From positions 1,054,001 to 1,118,000 of the forward strand of contig NZ_ACZV01000004.1 of assembly GCF_000176235.1 (NCBI RefSeq): a stretch of 64,000 nt of DNA, written 5' to 3'. The DNA is from Vibrio orientalis CIP 102891 = ATCC 33934 (GTDB lineage: Bacteria > Pseudomonadota > Gammaproteobacteria > Enterobacterales > Vibrionaceae). The notes under the pieces were generated by a model, which worked only from the letters and a program-made list of their open reading frames with translations, was not told the origin of the DNA and searched no databases. A program made the translations under genes and the position numbers. How positions within the stretch are numbered: the first letter of the stretch is position 1; every line of letters begins with the position of its first letter. Shown here piece by piece: positions 46,457 to 56,376 of this stretch.

Positions 46457-48240
46457 CAATCACCACGGTTCCACAACGCCTTGATGCTTTACGAGAAGGC
46501 ATGAACCAGTACGAGTTGGATGCGTATATCGTCACCAACAACGATCCTCATGCGAGTGAATATTCTGCTGATTACTGGCTAGCTCGCCAATGGGTTTCCG
46601 GTTTTACAGGCTCGGCAGGAGATGTCGTCGTTACCAAACATGGCGGCGGTCTATGGACAGATGGCCGTTACTATATTCAAGGCGCTGAGCAGCTTGAAGG
46701 CTCTGGGCTAGAGCTATTTAAAGCGAGGCTACCAGAAACCCCAACCATCGCAGAGTGGCTAGCTGAAACGCTACCGGAAAACTCCGCCGTGGGTGTCGAT
46801 GGCCGCAGCATCAGCCAGCAGTTTTATACCGAGCTTAAAGCGGCGTTTGCCGACAAATCGATACAAATTGTTCTTGACCAAGACCTAATCTCACCGATAT
46901 GGCATGACCGCCCAGCAAGACCATCTGCGCCTTTGTTCAACCACCCGATCAGCGTTGCCGGATTCAGTGCATCACAAAAAGTAGCCCAGATCCGTGAGTT
47001 CCTTACTGAGCAATCTGCAGACGCTCTGCTTATCAGCACCCTTGATGACGTAATGTGGACACTCAACATTCGTGGTGGCGACACCGCTTACTGCCCGATT
47101 TCTGAAGGCTATTTACTGATAGATCATACCAGTAGTCGCCTGTTCATTGATCAAAGAAAGTTAACTCACACCGTGAGTCTGGAGCTCGAACAGCATCAGA
47201 TTCACATCCATGATTACGAACACCTTAATACAGCGCTAAACCTGATAGATAAAGGATCTTCACTTATCTACACAGCAAAAAACAGCGACAGTCTACTTAT
47301 CAGTCAAGTGAAATCAGAGCTCACCCTTATCGATAAGCCCTGCCCTATCACTTTAATCAAAGCGCAGAAGAATCCCACCGAGCTTAGTAGTCTTGAAGAA
47401 ACCCTTCGTCAAGACGGCGCCGCTGTGGTCAAGTTCATGAAGTGGCTCGATGAACAAGTCCCTAGCGGCAATGTTACCGAGCTGAGTGCTGAGCAAACAC
47501 TAATGGGTTATCGAAAGCAAATCGATGGCTACATTGGTGATAGCTTTAGAACCATCGCGGGTTACGCTGAACATGGCGCCAAGATGCACTACGCCGCCAA
47601 CGAAGAGAGCAGCTACGCTGTTGGTGAAGCTCATTTCTTGTTAGTCGATTCTGGCGGTCAATACCCAGGAGGTACGACAGATATTACCCGTACCTTCCAC
47701 TTTGGCATGCCAAGCCAGCAAGAAAAAAGCGACTACACCTTAGTGCTAAAAGCAGTCATTCGCCTGACCCAAGCGCGATTTATGAAAGGCTCAACCGGCG
47801 CTAATCTCGACATTATGGCGCGTGGCGTCCTTTGGCAACATGGTATTGACTACAAGTGTGGCACTGGGCATGGAGTTGGTATTTGCTTGAATGTTCACGA
47901 AGGGCCACAGAACTTCTCACAAAATCCACGCGAAGTCGCTTTGCTACCGGGAATGGTGATAACGAATGAGCCGGGAGTGTATCGTGAAGGTATTCACGGC
48001 GTTCGCATCGAAAACATCATGAAAGTGGTTGAGATCGAAGAGAATGAATTCGGTACTTTCTACGGTTTTGAAACCATCACCCTTGCTCCGATTGCTACAG
48101 CCATGATTGATAAGTCGATGCTAGACGCAAGCGAAATTGCGTGGCTCAACAACTATCATCAACAGTGTCTAAGCGAGCTTTCCCCTTATCTTTCGGCTCA
48201 GGAGTGTGAGTGGCTGACTAAAGCAACTCAACCAATATAA
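46453..48240 (+). CDS. Xaa-Pro aminopeptidase (aminopeptidase P, M24B)
   Basis: A 595-residue three-domain aminopeptidase P of the long type related to eukaryotic XPNPEP1. It has two creatinase-N-like domains and a C-terminal pita-bread domain. All five metal ligands are present: Asp399 and Asp410 (V-D-S-G-G-Q-Y and T-T-D-I-T), His473 (G-T-G-H-G-V-G), Glu506 (N-E-P-G-V-Y) and Glu520 (V-R-I-E-N). It removes an N-terminal residue preceding Pro or hydroxyproline, bonds that ordinary peptidases cut poorly. No signal peptide, so it acts in the cytoplasm on imported peptides. The 4-bp overlap with the OppF-type gene ties it to the importer. Confidence 0.95.
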   Translation: MTITTVPQRLDALREGMNQYELDAYIVTNNDPHASEYSADYWLARQWVSGFTGSAGDVVVTKHGGGLWTDGRYYIQGAEQLEGSGLELFKARLPETPTIAEWLAETLPENSAVGVDGRSISQQFYTELKAAFADKSIQIVLDQDLISPIWHDRPARPSAPLFNHPISVAGFSASQKVAQIREFLTEQSADALLISTLDDVMWTLNIRGGDTAYCPISEGYLLIDHTSSRLFIDQRKLTHTVSLELEQHQIHIHDYEHLNTALNLIDKGSSLIYTAKNSDSLLISQVKSELTLIDKPCPITLIKAQKNPTELSSLEETLRQDGAAVVKFMKWLDEQVPSGNVTELSAEQTLMGYRKQIDGYIGDSFRTIAGYAEHGAKMHYAANEESSYAVGEAHFLLVDSGGQYPGGTTDITRTFHFGMPSQQEKSDYTLVLKAVIRLTQARFMKGSTGANLDIMARGVLWQHGIDYKCGTGHGVGICLNVHEGPQNFSQNPREVALLPGMVITNEPGVYREGIHGVRIENIMKVVEIEENEFGTFYGFETITLAPIATAMIDKSMLDASEIAWLNNYHQQCLSELSPYLSAQECEWLTKATQPI

Positions 48241-48273
48241 ATCTCCTTTTGTTGTGTTTACAACTTAAGTTTT

Positions 48274-48297
48274 GCCGGCCTTTGGGTCGGCTTTTTT
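48274..48297 (+). terminator. Terminator of the peptide-uptake operon
   Basis: GCCGGCC (48274-48280) pairs with the GGTCGGC segment ending at 48291 (one G-U pair), followed by a T run to 48297. Confidence 0.85.
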
Positions 48298-48367
48298 ATA
48301 CCTTGAGAAAGCTCATCGTTAACGACTGGTCGCTAAAAAAGGGAACAATCGCCCCCTCTTTAAATAA

Positions 48368-49342
48368 TCACTTGTATATCTTCGATTTATTGACGAAGAA
48401 GTTTTCATTGAGATACTTAGCAATTGGCACAAATGCCGAATTAGAAAAGTTAGGTGCGTCATTCGCACCAGAGCCTGCCGTTAGACCATCTGTTGTTTCC
48501 AACTTACTCGATGGCGTAGAGCTCCATTCCGCACTGGTCTTGTGCTTGCCAGTCAGCATGTATTCATAGACCACACCAAAGCTAGCACCTGGGTTTAGGT
48601 TAGCTGCAATATCATGAATTTCATCGAATTTTCCGTTGCTCTCATCAATCCCATCACTCGAGTCTTCATCACAATCGGTATCTGTGCCTTTAACTCGTGG
48701 CGTAGTAACATGGCCATTACCGTAATTGCATTCGTTGTAATAGAGTGAACTGTCATAATTAATCAGTGCGATATGATCGTCGTAGGCGTTCTTCAACTTC
48801 ATGCCTAATTGGTGGTTATCGTCACCATCAATATAGTAATCAAACAATTGCATCAACTTTTGATAAGCCGTAGTGGTCAGTGTTTCGTCTTTACCACCAA
48901 TATCGGTATAGATTAACTCGATACCTTCAAGGGTCGAACTGCTATCAGCAAAGTCAGAAAGCCCAAAGATAAACTCTTCGTCCAGCGTACTACCGTTAGG
49001 TTCGCCATTCGTTACGCCAATAACCACAGTGCGGTTCGCAAACCTCTGATTAACTTCTTTAGACGCCATATGCAGGAAGTCAGCAATTTGCTTAGTTACC
49101 GTTTCGTGCTGCTTCTGTGTTGCTGTATTCATCGGCAAAACATAGATGCCATCTTCAAATGCGCAGTTGGCGACATCAACAGACTGAGAGATCTCCACAC
49201 CATAACTCTTTTGATAGCAATCAAGTTTGCTATAGACCTGAGCATTAGATGTTGCAGGCTTAGTATTGGTTGATGAATCGTCATCACAAGCAGTCACTGC
49301 CAATAACAGCGGGAGAACTAAAGATAGATGGCGTTTGTTCAT
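48368..49342 (-). CDS. Hypothetical lipoprotein next to collagenase
   Basis: A 324-residue lipoprotein. ATG 49342 gives M-N-K-R-H-L, a hydrophobic core and lipobox V-T-A-C with C-D-D-D after it; the longer open frame to 49474 has no signal and is not used. The mature protein is acidic, with a Cys-containing segment near the start (L-D-C-Y-Q-K, then A-N-C-A-F) and a Ca-binding-like acidic loop (D-T-D-C-D-E-D-S-S-D-G) near 230. The Asp after the lipobox could favour inner-membrane retention by the enteric rule, which is not certain in vibrios. I do not recognise the family. It is downstream of the collagenase gene on the same strand but separated by a terminator, so it is its own unit. Confidence 0.72.
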   Translation of the reverse strand: MNKRHLSLVLPLLLAVTACDDDSSTNTKPATSNAQVYSKLDCYQKSYGVEISQSVDVANCAFEDGIYVLPMNTATQKQHETVTKQIADFLHMASKEVNQRFANRTVVIGVTNGEPNGSTLDEEFIFGLSDFADSSSTLEGIELIYTDIGGKDETLTTTAYQKLMQLFDYYIDGDDNHQLGMKLKNAYDDHIALINYDSSLYYNECNYGNGHVTTPRVKGTDTDCDEDSSDGIDESNGKFDEIHDIAANLNPGASFGVVYEYMLTGKHKTSAEWSSTPSSKLETTDGLTAGSGANDAPNFSNSAFVPIAKYLNENFFVNKSKIYK

Positions 49343-49561
49343 AGACTTTGGCCTTAAAATAACGAGCTCTTTGGAGCTACTAAATACAGATAAAAAGGTC
49401 GGGCGTCCTTGCCCTATGCAAAACAGAAAAAGCAGAAAATTACCTTTCACAATGAATTGCCGTGTTGTTGCCACAAATCATAACAACCAGTACTTTGCTT
49501 GTGTGTAAGCTGACGTAAGCCCATGTAAGGAAGCAGCCGAAGAGGAAGGATAAATAAGAGA

Positions 49562-49603
49562 AAAGCCAGTAACGATTTACAATGTAAACCCATTACTGGC
49601 TTT
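49562..49603 (-). terminator. Terminator of the collagenase gene
   Basis: AAAGCCAGTAA (49562-49572) pairs with TTACTGGCTTT (49593-49603), with an inner TTTAC/GTAAA stem. On the minus strand it ends TTTTCTCTTATTT. It begins 28 bp after the collagenase stop. Confidence 0.8.
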
Positions 49604-49630
49604 GGTGTTAGAAGGTGTTACGCGTAAAAA

Positions 49631-52093
49631 TTACTGACGACAACTCTCGGTATCAAAGTCGACCGCAATCGCGGCATTTTCAAAATCACCAGACACTTTC
49701 AGATAGCCCCAGTAATTCGCTTGACGTCCAATGGTAATACACTCGTTTGTGCCCGGATTATCAGACCAGCCATGTAGATTAGAGCCTTGGTCATTCGGCC
49801 AACCATAGTTACTGTATTGCAGCTTAAGTTCACCAGAACCATTGCCTGCGGTGATCGCCATTGAAGAGTATTGATCAACCCCTTCAATACTTAACCAGAT
49901 AACGGATTGAGAGGCTAAACATGCTGGTTCTGAAGCAATCAAACGACCCTCACTGATTTTGCCTTGTACAACACAGTCACTCGGTAGGCCAATAACCCCT
50001 TCAGAGCCGCTAATCGTAATCGCTGTGGTGGTCGTTCCCGTATGACCATCATTGTCCGTGACGGTTAAGCGGACCGTGTAGCTCCCTGCACTTGTGAATT
50101 GGTGCGTCGGATTGGCCGATGTGTTGGTCGAGCCGTCACCGAAGTCCCATAGGTATTGGGTAATTTCGCCGTCTTGATCTTGGCTACCTGCACTGCTGAA
50201 TGAAATGGATTCATTGACTTTACCTTGATTGACTGTGTTAATGACTGCCGTTGGTCTGCCCGTCTGCCCATTAACTAATTGTTGCTGCCACTGTTCGAAC
50301 TCGCTTTGATACTGCGTCGCCCATTGAGTGATAATCACCTTATACTCGCCCCAATTGCCTGCGCGCGTTTCCACTAGCATGTGGTTAACATCATCCATAT
50401 GACGCTCAAACATGAAACGAACCGCTAAATAGCCCCAGCGATAGATACGGTCGACATCAAAACCGTCATAAGTGGTTTCAAAGATCTCTTGCAGCGTATA
50501 GGTTGAACCATCGAGAATCGTGTCGAGCGCACGCTGGTTGTTGTTTTCATTGGCGACGTATTCAGCGACCCCTTCACTCCACCACACGACTTTTTCAGTT
50601 GGATGACCAAAGCCACCATACATATCAAATCGACCATCAAGGTAGTGCACGTACTCGTGCTCTAAGTTCCATACAAAATGGTCAGCATTGGCATAGGAAG
50701 CCTCATAAGCAATAAAGTTAGGAATGTTACCTGGCGTCGCAGGATCCCCCTCTAGATACATCCCGCCATTATTGGTATTGATATCGAAGATAGGCCCGCC
50801 GTATTTACCGTAATCGTCACTGCTATCAAAAATGTTCACTTGCAGCTGAGTGTTGTGGTCATCGGCGACGGGTTGATTACCTGTCTCTAGGCGAGTATGG
50901 AAGTAGCCTTCTTCATAACCCATTTTGTCACACGCAGCTTGATGCTGAGCCTGCGTCATATTCTGCGATAGAATGCGAATGGTAGGGCTACAAGTGTAGC
51001 TTTGCGCCAATACCAGCGATTTCAACTGTTGATCAAAGTTGCAGATACCGAACTCTGAGCATTGCCCGTAATAAGAAGCCGTATCGGCAGTCGCAAGCCA
51101 AATACTGTCACCAGTACCGTACATTTCATATTGGCTGAATATGTTCTGTACCTTTGCTTTAACGCTAGCTTCTATCGGTGCGTTTTTATATTGCAGCAAT
51201 CGACCAAGCTCTCGACCCGCATTCGCTGCCATAAATTCATCGCCTCGACCAAGCGCATCTCTGTTCGCCGCGAAACTGCCTAGAGCGTCAACCAACGCGG
51301 TCTGCGAACCTATACGCTGGACGTATTCATCATTCCACTGACCGCCAAAGAGAATCGTAAACACACCATTAACCGCATTTCTCATATACCATTGCTGGGC
51401 ATAATCACCGTTCCAACGTGTCAGCCATTGGGTAACCACGTCGAGGTACTCATGCTGTAGACCGGCGCTATCCATTGAGATAATAACTTCACTAAGCACC
51501 TTGCCGTGTGCATCGCTATTTTCATAGAACGCACTGCTCGCGACAAACGCATCAATCGCTTCTTTAACTGCTGGTTGAACCCAAGAAACAAAACTTAACT
51601 TGTCATTGTAGAACTCAGCGTAATAACCAGCCCTTAAGTAAAGAAACAGCGCTTCAAGCTCATCACTGCCCCCTCCTTGGTAAGTTTTGGCTAACGATGT
51701 CGTGTGTTTGGCAACATCGTGCATATTAGCCGATGCGAAAGCACTCTCTTGAATTCGGCTTTCTGCAGAGAATAATTCATTGACGCAATCACTTCCCTGA
51801 CCTGTTATCGCCGCGATTAAGCTACTACTGCTTGACGTTGCAAATGCCTCAACATCACAAACCATCGCTTCTTCCGCTGACATGACAGATAGTGTCCGCA
51901 TCATCGGCTCTGGCTTTTGTGCCAATTGTTTGGTTGGAGCATACTCCGGAGTGCTATCTTCCACACCATGATGAAGATCATGTTCATGGATTGGTGATCG
52001 GTCGACTACTTGCGGGACAGGTTCACTAAGCGCATGAGCACTTAGGCTAATAATCGCGCCTGCTACAGCGACTGCTAACTTCTTAAGTTCCAT
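49631..52093 (-). CDS. Secreted microbial collagenase (M9A)
   Basis: An 820-residue secreted metalloprotease, close in length to the V. alginolyticus collagenase. ATG 52093 opens a Sec signal peptide ending near residue 22 (S-A-H-A); the frame upstream to 52162 adds residues with no signal. A propeptide and the activator part precede the peptidase domain. The zinc site is H479-E-Y-V-H483, and Glu511 in E-G-V-A-E-Y lies 28 residues after the last His, the same spacing as in clostridial ColG. Residues ~610-695 are a PKD domain (Y-L-W-D-F-G-D-G-S) and the last ~110 a PPC-type collagen-binding domain. It should cut native collagen outside the cell, producing the Pro/Hyp peptides that nearby genes would import and degrade. 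Confidence 0.95.
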   Translation of the reverse strand: MELKKLAVAVAGAIISLSAHALSEPVPQVVDRSPIHEHDLHHGVEDSTPEYAPTKQLAQKPEPMMRTLSVMSAEEAMVCDVEAFATSSSSSLIAAITGQGSDCVNELFSAESRIQESAFASANMHDVAKHTTSLAKTYQGGGSDELEALFLYLRAGYYAEFYNDKLSFVSWVQPAVKEAIDAFVASSAFYENSDAHGKVLSEVIISMDSAGLQHEYLDVVTQWLTRWNGDYAQQWYMRNAVNGVFTILFGGQWNDEYVQRIGSQTALVDALGSFAANRDALGRGDEFMAANAGRELGRLLQYKNAPIEASVKAKVQNIFSQYEMYGTGDSIWLATADTASYYGQCSEFGICNFDQQLKSLVLAQSYTCSPTIRILSQNMTQAQHQAACDKMGYEEGYFHTRLETGNQPVADDHNTQLQVNIFDSSDDYGKYGGPIFDINTNNGGMYLEGDPATPGNIPNFIAYEASYANADHFVWNLEHEYVHYLDGRFDMYGGFGHPTEKVVWWSEGVAEYVANENNNQRALDTILDGSTYTLQEIFETTYDGFDVDRIYRWGYLAVRFMFERHMDDVNHMLVETRAGNWGEYKVIITQWATQYQSEFEQWQQQLVNGQTGRPTAVINTVNQGKVNESISFSSAGSQDQDGEITQYLWDFGDGSTNTSANPTHQFTSAGSYTVRLTVTDNDGHTGTTTTAITISGSEGVIGLPSDCVVQGKISEGRLIASEPACLASQSVIWLSIEGVDQYSSMAITAGNGSGELKLQYSNYGWPNDQGSNLHGWSDNPGTNECITIGRQANYWGYLKVSGDFENAAIAVDFDTESCRQ

Positions 52094-52143
52094 CTTAACT
52101 CTACTTATCTTTGATAGTTCAAATGAGGATTGTCTTCTTGACC

Positions 52144-52159
52144 AACGCAACTTTGCGTT
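52144..52159. promoter_or_regulatory. Palindrome upstream of collagenase, 1
   Basis: AACGCAA-CT-TTGCGTT, a perfect 7-2-7 palindrome 51 bp upstream of the collagenase start codon. Possible operator or leader hairpin. Confidence 0.5.
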
Positions 52160-52188
52160 CACCTCAATCTAGTCTCCAAGCGACTCAC

Positions 52189-52204
52189 AATGAAACATTT
52201 CATT
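52189..52204. promoter_or_regulatory. Palindrome upstream of collagenase, 2
   Basis: AATGAAA-CA-TTTCATT, a second perfect 7-2-7 palindrome 96 bp upstream of the collagenase start codon, 45 bp from the first. The rest of the 52205-52541 gap is AT-rich without a convincing gene. Confidence 0.5.
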
Positions 52205-52541
52205 AACATTTAATTTTTAAGTCTCAGTTAGTAAGACGGATGGATTCGAGAAATAGGACTGACTTTCAAAATAGGTATAAGTGGAGACCATCGGCAATTA
52301 TTCAGAAAACAGCTACAACTCATAAACTCTGCGACTCAAACTGCCTCAGCCATAGTGTAAGAATTGCCTCAATTTCACCGTTTTCCTTACTCTATGCGCT
52401 TTGTGTCTCATTTTTTGACCAACCGTTTACAAATAAACACATTTCAGTGGCTATTCTTACCGTTGATGCATCTCTTCTATGTATAGTTTTGATTGTACTG
52501 AAGATTTATTACTAATATCGCCCCTGAGCATATAGGCCACA

Positions 52542-54713
52542 ATGAACGACAAACTTAAATTCGCCACAAAAGTTGCTCTGAGTCTGACGCTCGCGTACCT
52601 GATTCCTTTTGCTATGGGCTGGCCGCAAGCATCGACGGCGGCCACAACCGTCATGCTTATTGCCTCTATTGGTGGTCGGAGAGAGTCCCTTGCTAAAGGA
52701 ACCTTACGTGTCGTGGGCACCCTAGTGGGCGCAGTGATTGGATTACTCCTTGTTGGTATGTTCGCCCAAGAGCGAATCCTTTATATGCTGAGCGTGTCGG
52801 TCGTTGTCTCGATTCTTTTCTATTTCCGTAATGCCTACAAAAAAGACCCCACTCTGTTAGCTCTCACAGGGGTGATGACCTTAATGATGTCGAATGGTGG
52901 CGATGCGGAAGGCGCGTTTATATATGGCGTAGACCGTGCATTCATGACCGTGTTCGGCGTGGTCATCTTTACTTTAGTCGGTACGTTTTTATGGCCAACA
53001 AAGACCGAACAAAACTTACGCAAGCTATGCGAACAGTTGAATCATACCCAGCAAGCTCTATTTAAAGCGATTGTCGAAAGGTTTGAGGAGAAGGTCTCAC
53101 CGTCAGCGAAGAGTCGTGATAATGAGCATGAAGACAACGAAGCGCGAGATAAACCTTCCATCGATGACCTACTCGATGAAGTGTTCACTGCCCAAAACGC
53201 ACTTGAGCAACGATTTTCTACCGTAAGTGCCGAGTGTAGTGATGTGTCGGCATACATAAAAGAGTGGCAGCTTACTGTTCACCTCAATAAAGAAGTCACT
53301 CAAGCCCTTAGTGTGGCAACGCACAGCCATTTCAGTCACCAACAGGACCGTAATTGCGTGAATAACTTTGATGATGCGATAGAACAAATTCAAGCTCTAT
53401 TTAACACCTGCCAACAGATGTGGGACAACGAAGGTCCAGCCTACCGCGCACAAAAACTTACCATTGATTACGACAAAGATGCCCTTAGTGATGCAACTCA
53501 CCTAGTCAAAGGCTCGGCGCTTACTCTAGGGCACTTATTACAAACGCTACACCAAAGCTTGTCACGCATAGCAGAAAGCATCAGTTGCATCGATTCGGTC
53601 ACCAATAACATCTCGTTCTCTCAAGAACTGCCTAAACAACAAGGGAAATTTCTCTGGTGGGATGCGGAAAACTTTAAGACCGCCGTCAAGACCTTCACAA
53701 CCTACTGGGTCGCAGGGCTAATTTGGATTTACTTCAACCCTCCGGGTGGTTACTCATTCGTGGTATTTTCGACTATCTACATGTCACTGCTGTCGTTTGT
53801 ACCCGTTCATCCATTGATGCTGTTGGTCCTCTTTACCATGGGCTTTGTTTTTGCAATACCCTCTTACGTGTTCATTTTACCCGGGTTGGAGTTGGGGGCA
53901 GAGCTAGGCCTGTTTATCTTCATTTATACCTTTATTGGCTTCTACCTGTTCAAAGGGCCCGTCACGATCTTCTATATGGTCGGCTTATTTGTTCTCGGTC
54001 TAAATAACACCATGAATTACCATTTTGGCATCCTGATGGGCATTATGACGATGTTTTATATGGTGGTCTTTATGATCATCTTTGCCCACTACTTTCCATT
54101 TAATTCACGTCCAGAGCACCTGTTCTTGACCATGAAAGAGCGCTATTTCAGGCATATTGGTGATTTGTTCACTACCTATCAAAAACAATCTGAATCTAGC
54201 CTCAACTCGCTCAAACGTTCACTGCATATCGTGACGCTAAACGTGACGACCCAAAAACTCAAAGTTTGGGGCTCTAAAATCAATCACAAGCTATTTAGCA
54301 ACACCACTCCTGAGTCAATCGGTGCATTCAATAAATCGTGTGAAGTGCTGAGTAACCACATCAACATACTGGTCACGGCAGAGAAAAAGCTGCTCAGCAA
54401 CCCACTAATCAAACAATTACGCAGTAAGCATACCGATTCTATATTGCCGCAAATGGCCAGTGCGTTAGCCACACACCAGAGCAGCGAACAACTCAACTCG
54501 GTATTTGAGCAATATGACCAAGACTATCAATCCTTTGAAAACAGATTGGAAAATTTCTTTAGTGAGTTGGAATTATCTGACTACGCTTACTCAGAGATCG
54601 CCAGCTTTTATATCTTACTGAATCTAAAAAGAAATGTGTTCGAAGCATTGCAGCAATGCAAGCAAACCTACGAGGATATCGATTGGGTAAACTTACGTCA
54701 GAAGCGATTTTAA
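52542..54713 (+). CDS. FUSC-family efflux protein (AaeB-like)
   Basis: A 723-residue inner-membrane protein of the fusaric-acid-resistance/aromatic-acid exporter family. Two blocks of membrane helices (~residues 10-150 and ~385-520) each precede a soluble cytoplasmic region; the first block has the family pattern P-F-A-M-G-W-P-Q-A-S-T-A and the second G-L-I-W-I-Y-F-N-P-P-G-G-Y. With the HlyD, DUF1656 and outer-membrane factor genes behind it, it forms a proton-driven tripartite pump resembling AaeXAB for aromatic acids. The start has only a weak ribosome-binding site. Confidence 0.85.
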   Translation: MNDKLKFATKVALSLTLAYLIPFAMGWPQASTAATTVMLIASIGGRRESLAKGTLRVVGTLVGAVIGLLLVGMFAQERILYMLSVSVVVSILFYFRNAYKKDPTLLALTGVMTLMMSNGGDAEGAFIYGVDRAFMTVFGVVIFTLVGTFLWPTKTEQNLRKLCEQLNHTQQALFKAIVERFEEKVSPSAKSRDNEHEDNEARDKPSIDDLLDEVFTAQNALEQRFSTVSAECSDVSAYIKEWQLTVHLNKEVTQALSVATHSHFSHQQDRNCVNNFDDAIEQIQALFNTCQQMWDNEGPAYRAQKLTIDYDKDALSDATHLVKGSALTLGHLLQTLHQSLSRIAESISCIDSVTNNISFSQELPKQQGKFLWWDAENFKTAVKTFTTYWVAGLIWIYFNPPGGYSFVVFSTIYMSLLSFVPVHPLMLLVLFTMGFVFAIPSYVFILPGLELGAELGLFIFIYTFIGFYLFKGPVTIFYMVGLFVLGLNNTMNYHFGILMGIMTMFYMVVFMIIFAHYFPFNSRPEHLFLTMKERYFRHIGDLFTTYQKQSESSLNSLKRSLHIVTLNVTTQKLKVWGSKINHKLFSNTTPESIGAFNKSCEVLSNHINILVTAEKKLLSNPLIKQLRSKHTDSILPQMASALATHQSSEQLNSVFEQYDQDYQSFENRLENFFSELELSDYAYSEIASFYILLNLKRNVFEALQQCKQTYEDIDWVNLRQKRF

Positions 54714-54726
54714 AGGTAGGGATAGT

Positions 54727-56376
54727 ATGCTTCTAAAACTCTCAAAACCAAGCTTTGCCATACTGTCGTTACTTGGCCTCAGTGCATGTACTGTGGTTGG
54801 CCCCGACTTTACACTACCAGAGCAAAGGCCACTGCCAAGTGATTGGTCAGTTGAACAAACCGACAGTGACTCTCAAAAGTCACAGCAAAAACTGCACTTG
54901 TGGTGGCAACAGTTCAACGATCCCACGCTCAATCAGTTGGTTGAAATGGCAAGCCAACAGAACCTCGATCTTGAAGCAGCGGGATTGCGAATTGTCCAAG
55001 CTCGCTCATTACTCGGGATCTCAACCGGTTTGCAATATCCACAAGTCCAAGCCGTATCTGGTAACTTGACTCGTGCTTATGTGAATGACCAAGGGGTTAA
55101 CAACGCCGGACTGTCGTTTGATGCGGGTTGGGAAATGGACGTATGGGGCAAATACGCGCGCGGTATTGAATCTGCGGAAGCAAGCTATTACGCCTCTGTC
55201 GCCTCTTACCACGATATTATGGTTACTATCACCTCAGAAGTCGCCCGCAACTACATTAACTATCGTACGTTCCAAGAGCGCCTTTTGCTCTCTCGACGTA
55301 ATATAGAAATACAACAGCGCGTGGTGAATATTACGCAAGTTCAGTTTGATTCTGGCAACGTCACCGAGCTGGATGTTCAGCAAGCTAAAAACCAACTGTT
55401 CAATACCAAAGCAGCGATGCCTTCGCTAGAAATTGCGATGAAGCAGTCTCGCATGGCTCTGTCTATGTTGCTTGGTGTTCTGCCAAGCGAAATTGAGGCG
55501 TTACTTTCTTCAGAACGCTTCAACCAACAGATGGCCGACTATGAAGCTCAGTTCAAGTCATCAAACCGTAAGCCTGCGCTATCGGGTAACAACGACCGCT
55601 CTATTGTGCCCCACCCACCGATGCTCGATAAACAGGTCGATGCCAACCTGGTAATGAGAAGGCCTGACTTACTCGTTTCAGAGATGCAAGCCAGAGCTCA
55701 AAGCGCGAAGATAGGCGTGGCTGAAACGGCGCTGTATCCAAACTTTTCGCTGTTTGGCTCTATCGGCATCGACAGTACCGTTCCAGATGGCAACAGCTTT
55801 AGCTTTAGTGACTCACTAACGATGGCCATCGGTCCGACCTTCCAATGGAATATATTCCAGTATGGCCGAGTGAAAAATAACATCCGTTTTGAAGATGCTC
55901 GCTTCCAAGAAACGCTCACCAACTACAACAAGAAGGTACTGCAAGCGGTCAATGAAGTGACCAATGCCCTTGATGCTTATGACTTGTATCTCAAGCAGCA
56001 ATCTCTGCGTCTTCAGTCGGTGAATTCTTCAATTCGTGCTTACAACATCTCGATGACTCAGTATGAAAATGGCCAGATATCGTTTCAACGCCTGCTCAGC
56101 TCTGTAGAGAAAATGACGCGCGCTGAAGATAGCTACGCCAGCATCAAAGGTAACGTCGCCAACCAAGTCATTGCACTATACAAAGCATTGGGTGGTGGCT
56201 GGGAAGCTCAAACTGGTAAAGCCTTCTTATCTGAGCCTGTTGCGCAGCAAATGATCGACCGTAATAACTGGGGTGGCGATTTAGATGAACCAGGCCGTCA
56301 GCTGCCGGAAATTTACATTGAGCCACCAGCAAAGAAAGGACAGCAAGGTGATTCACAACAAGAGGAGCAGCAGTGA
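54727..56376 (+). CDS. RND/NodT-type outer-membrane efflux lipoprotein
   Basis: A 549-residue outer-membrane factor of the TolC/OprM class. The lipobox is L-S-A-C near residue 20, followed by T-V-V-G-P-D-F, the classic NodT-family start. Two repeated halves carry the alpha-helical barrel (W-W-Q-Q-F-N-D-P-T-L and the V-M-R-R-P-D-L segment opening the second half). The C-terminus has an unusual Gln-rich acidic tail. It gives the pump its exit channel. It lies 13 bp after the FUSC gene and overlaps the DUF1656 gene by 1 bp. Confidence 0.9.
   Translation: MLLKLSKPSFAILSLLGLSACTVVGPDFTLPEQRPLPSDWSVEQTDSDSQKSQQKLHLWWQQFNDPTLNQLVEMASQQNLDLEAAGLRIVQARSLLGISTGLQYPQVQAVSGNLTRAYVNDQGVNNAGLSFDAGWEMDVWGKYARGIESAEASYYASVASYHDIMVTITSEVARNYINYRTFQERLLLSRRNIEIQQRVVNITQVQFDSGNVTELDVQQAKNQLFNTKAAMPSLEIAMKQSRMALSMLLGVLPSEIEALLSSERFNQQMADYEAQFKSSNRKPALSGNNDRSIVPHPPMLDKQVDANLVMRRPDLLVSEMQARAQSAKIGVAETALYPNFSLFGSIGIDSTVPDGNSFSFSDSLTMAIGPTFQWNIFQYGRVKNNIRFEDARFQETLTNYNKKVLQAVNEVTNALDAYDLYLKQQSLRLQSVNSSIRAYNISMTQYENGQISFQRLLSSVEKMTRAEDSYASIKGNVANQVIALYKALGGGWEAQTGKAFLSEPVAQQMIDRNNWGGDLDEPGRQLPEIYIEPPAKKGQQGDSQQEEQQ

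Noticed and set aside
48249..48569. 106-residue plus-strand ORF overlapping the end of the orphan lipoprotein gene
   Set aside because: It runs through the terminator of the peptide operon and is the antisense shadow of the lipoprotein gene.
52240..52515. 91-residue ORF upstream of the FUSC gene
   Set aside because: No ribosome-binding site, composition unlike a real protein, and it fills the AT-rich promoter gap of two divergent genes.
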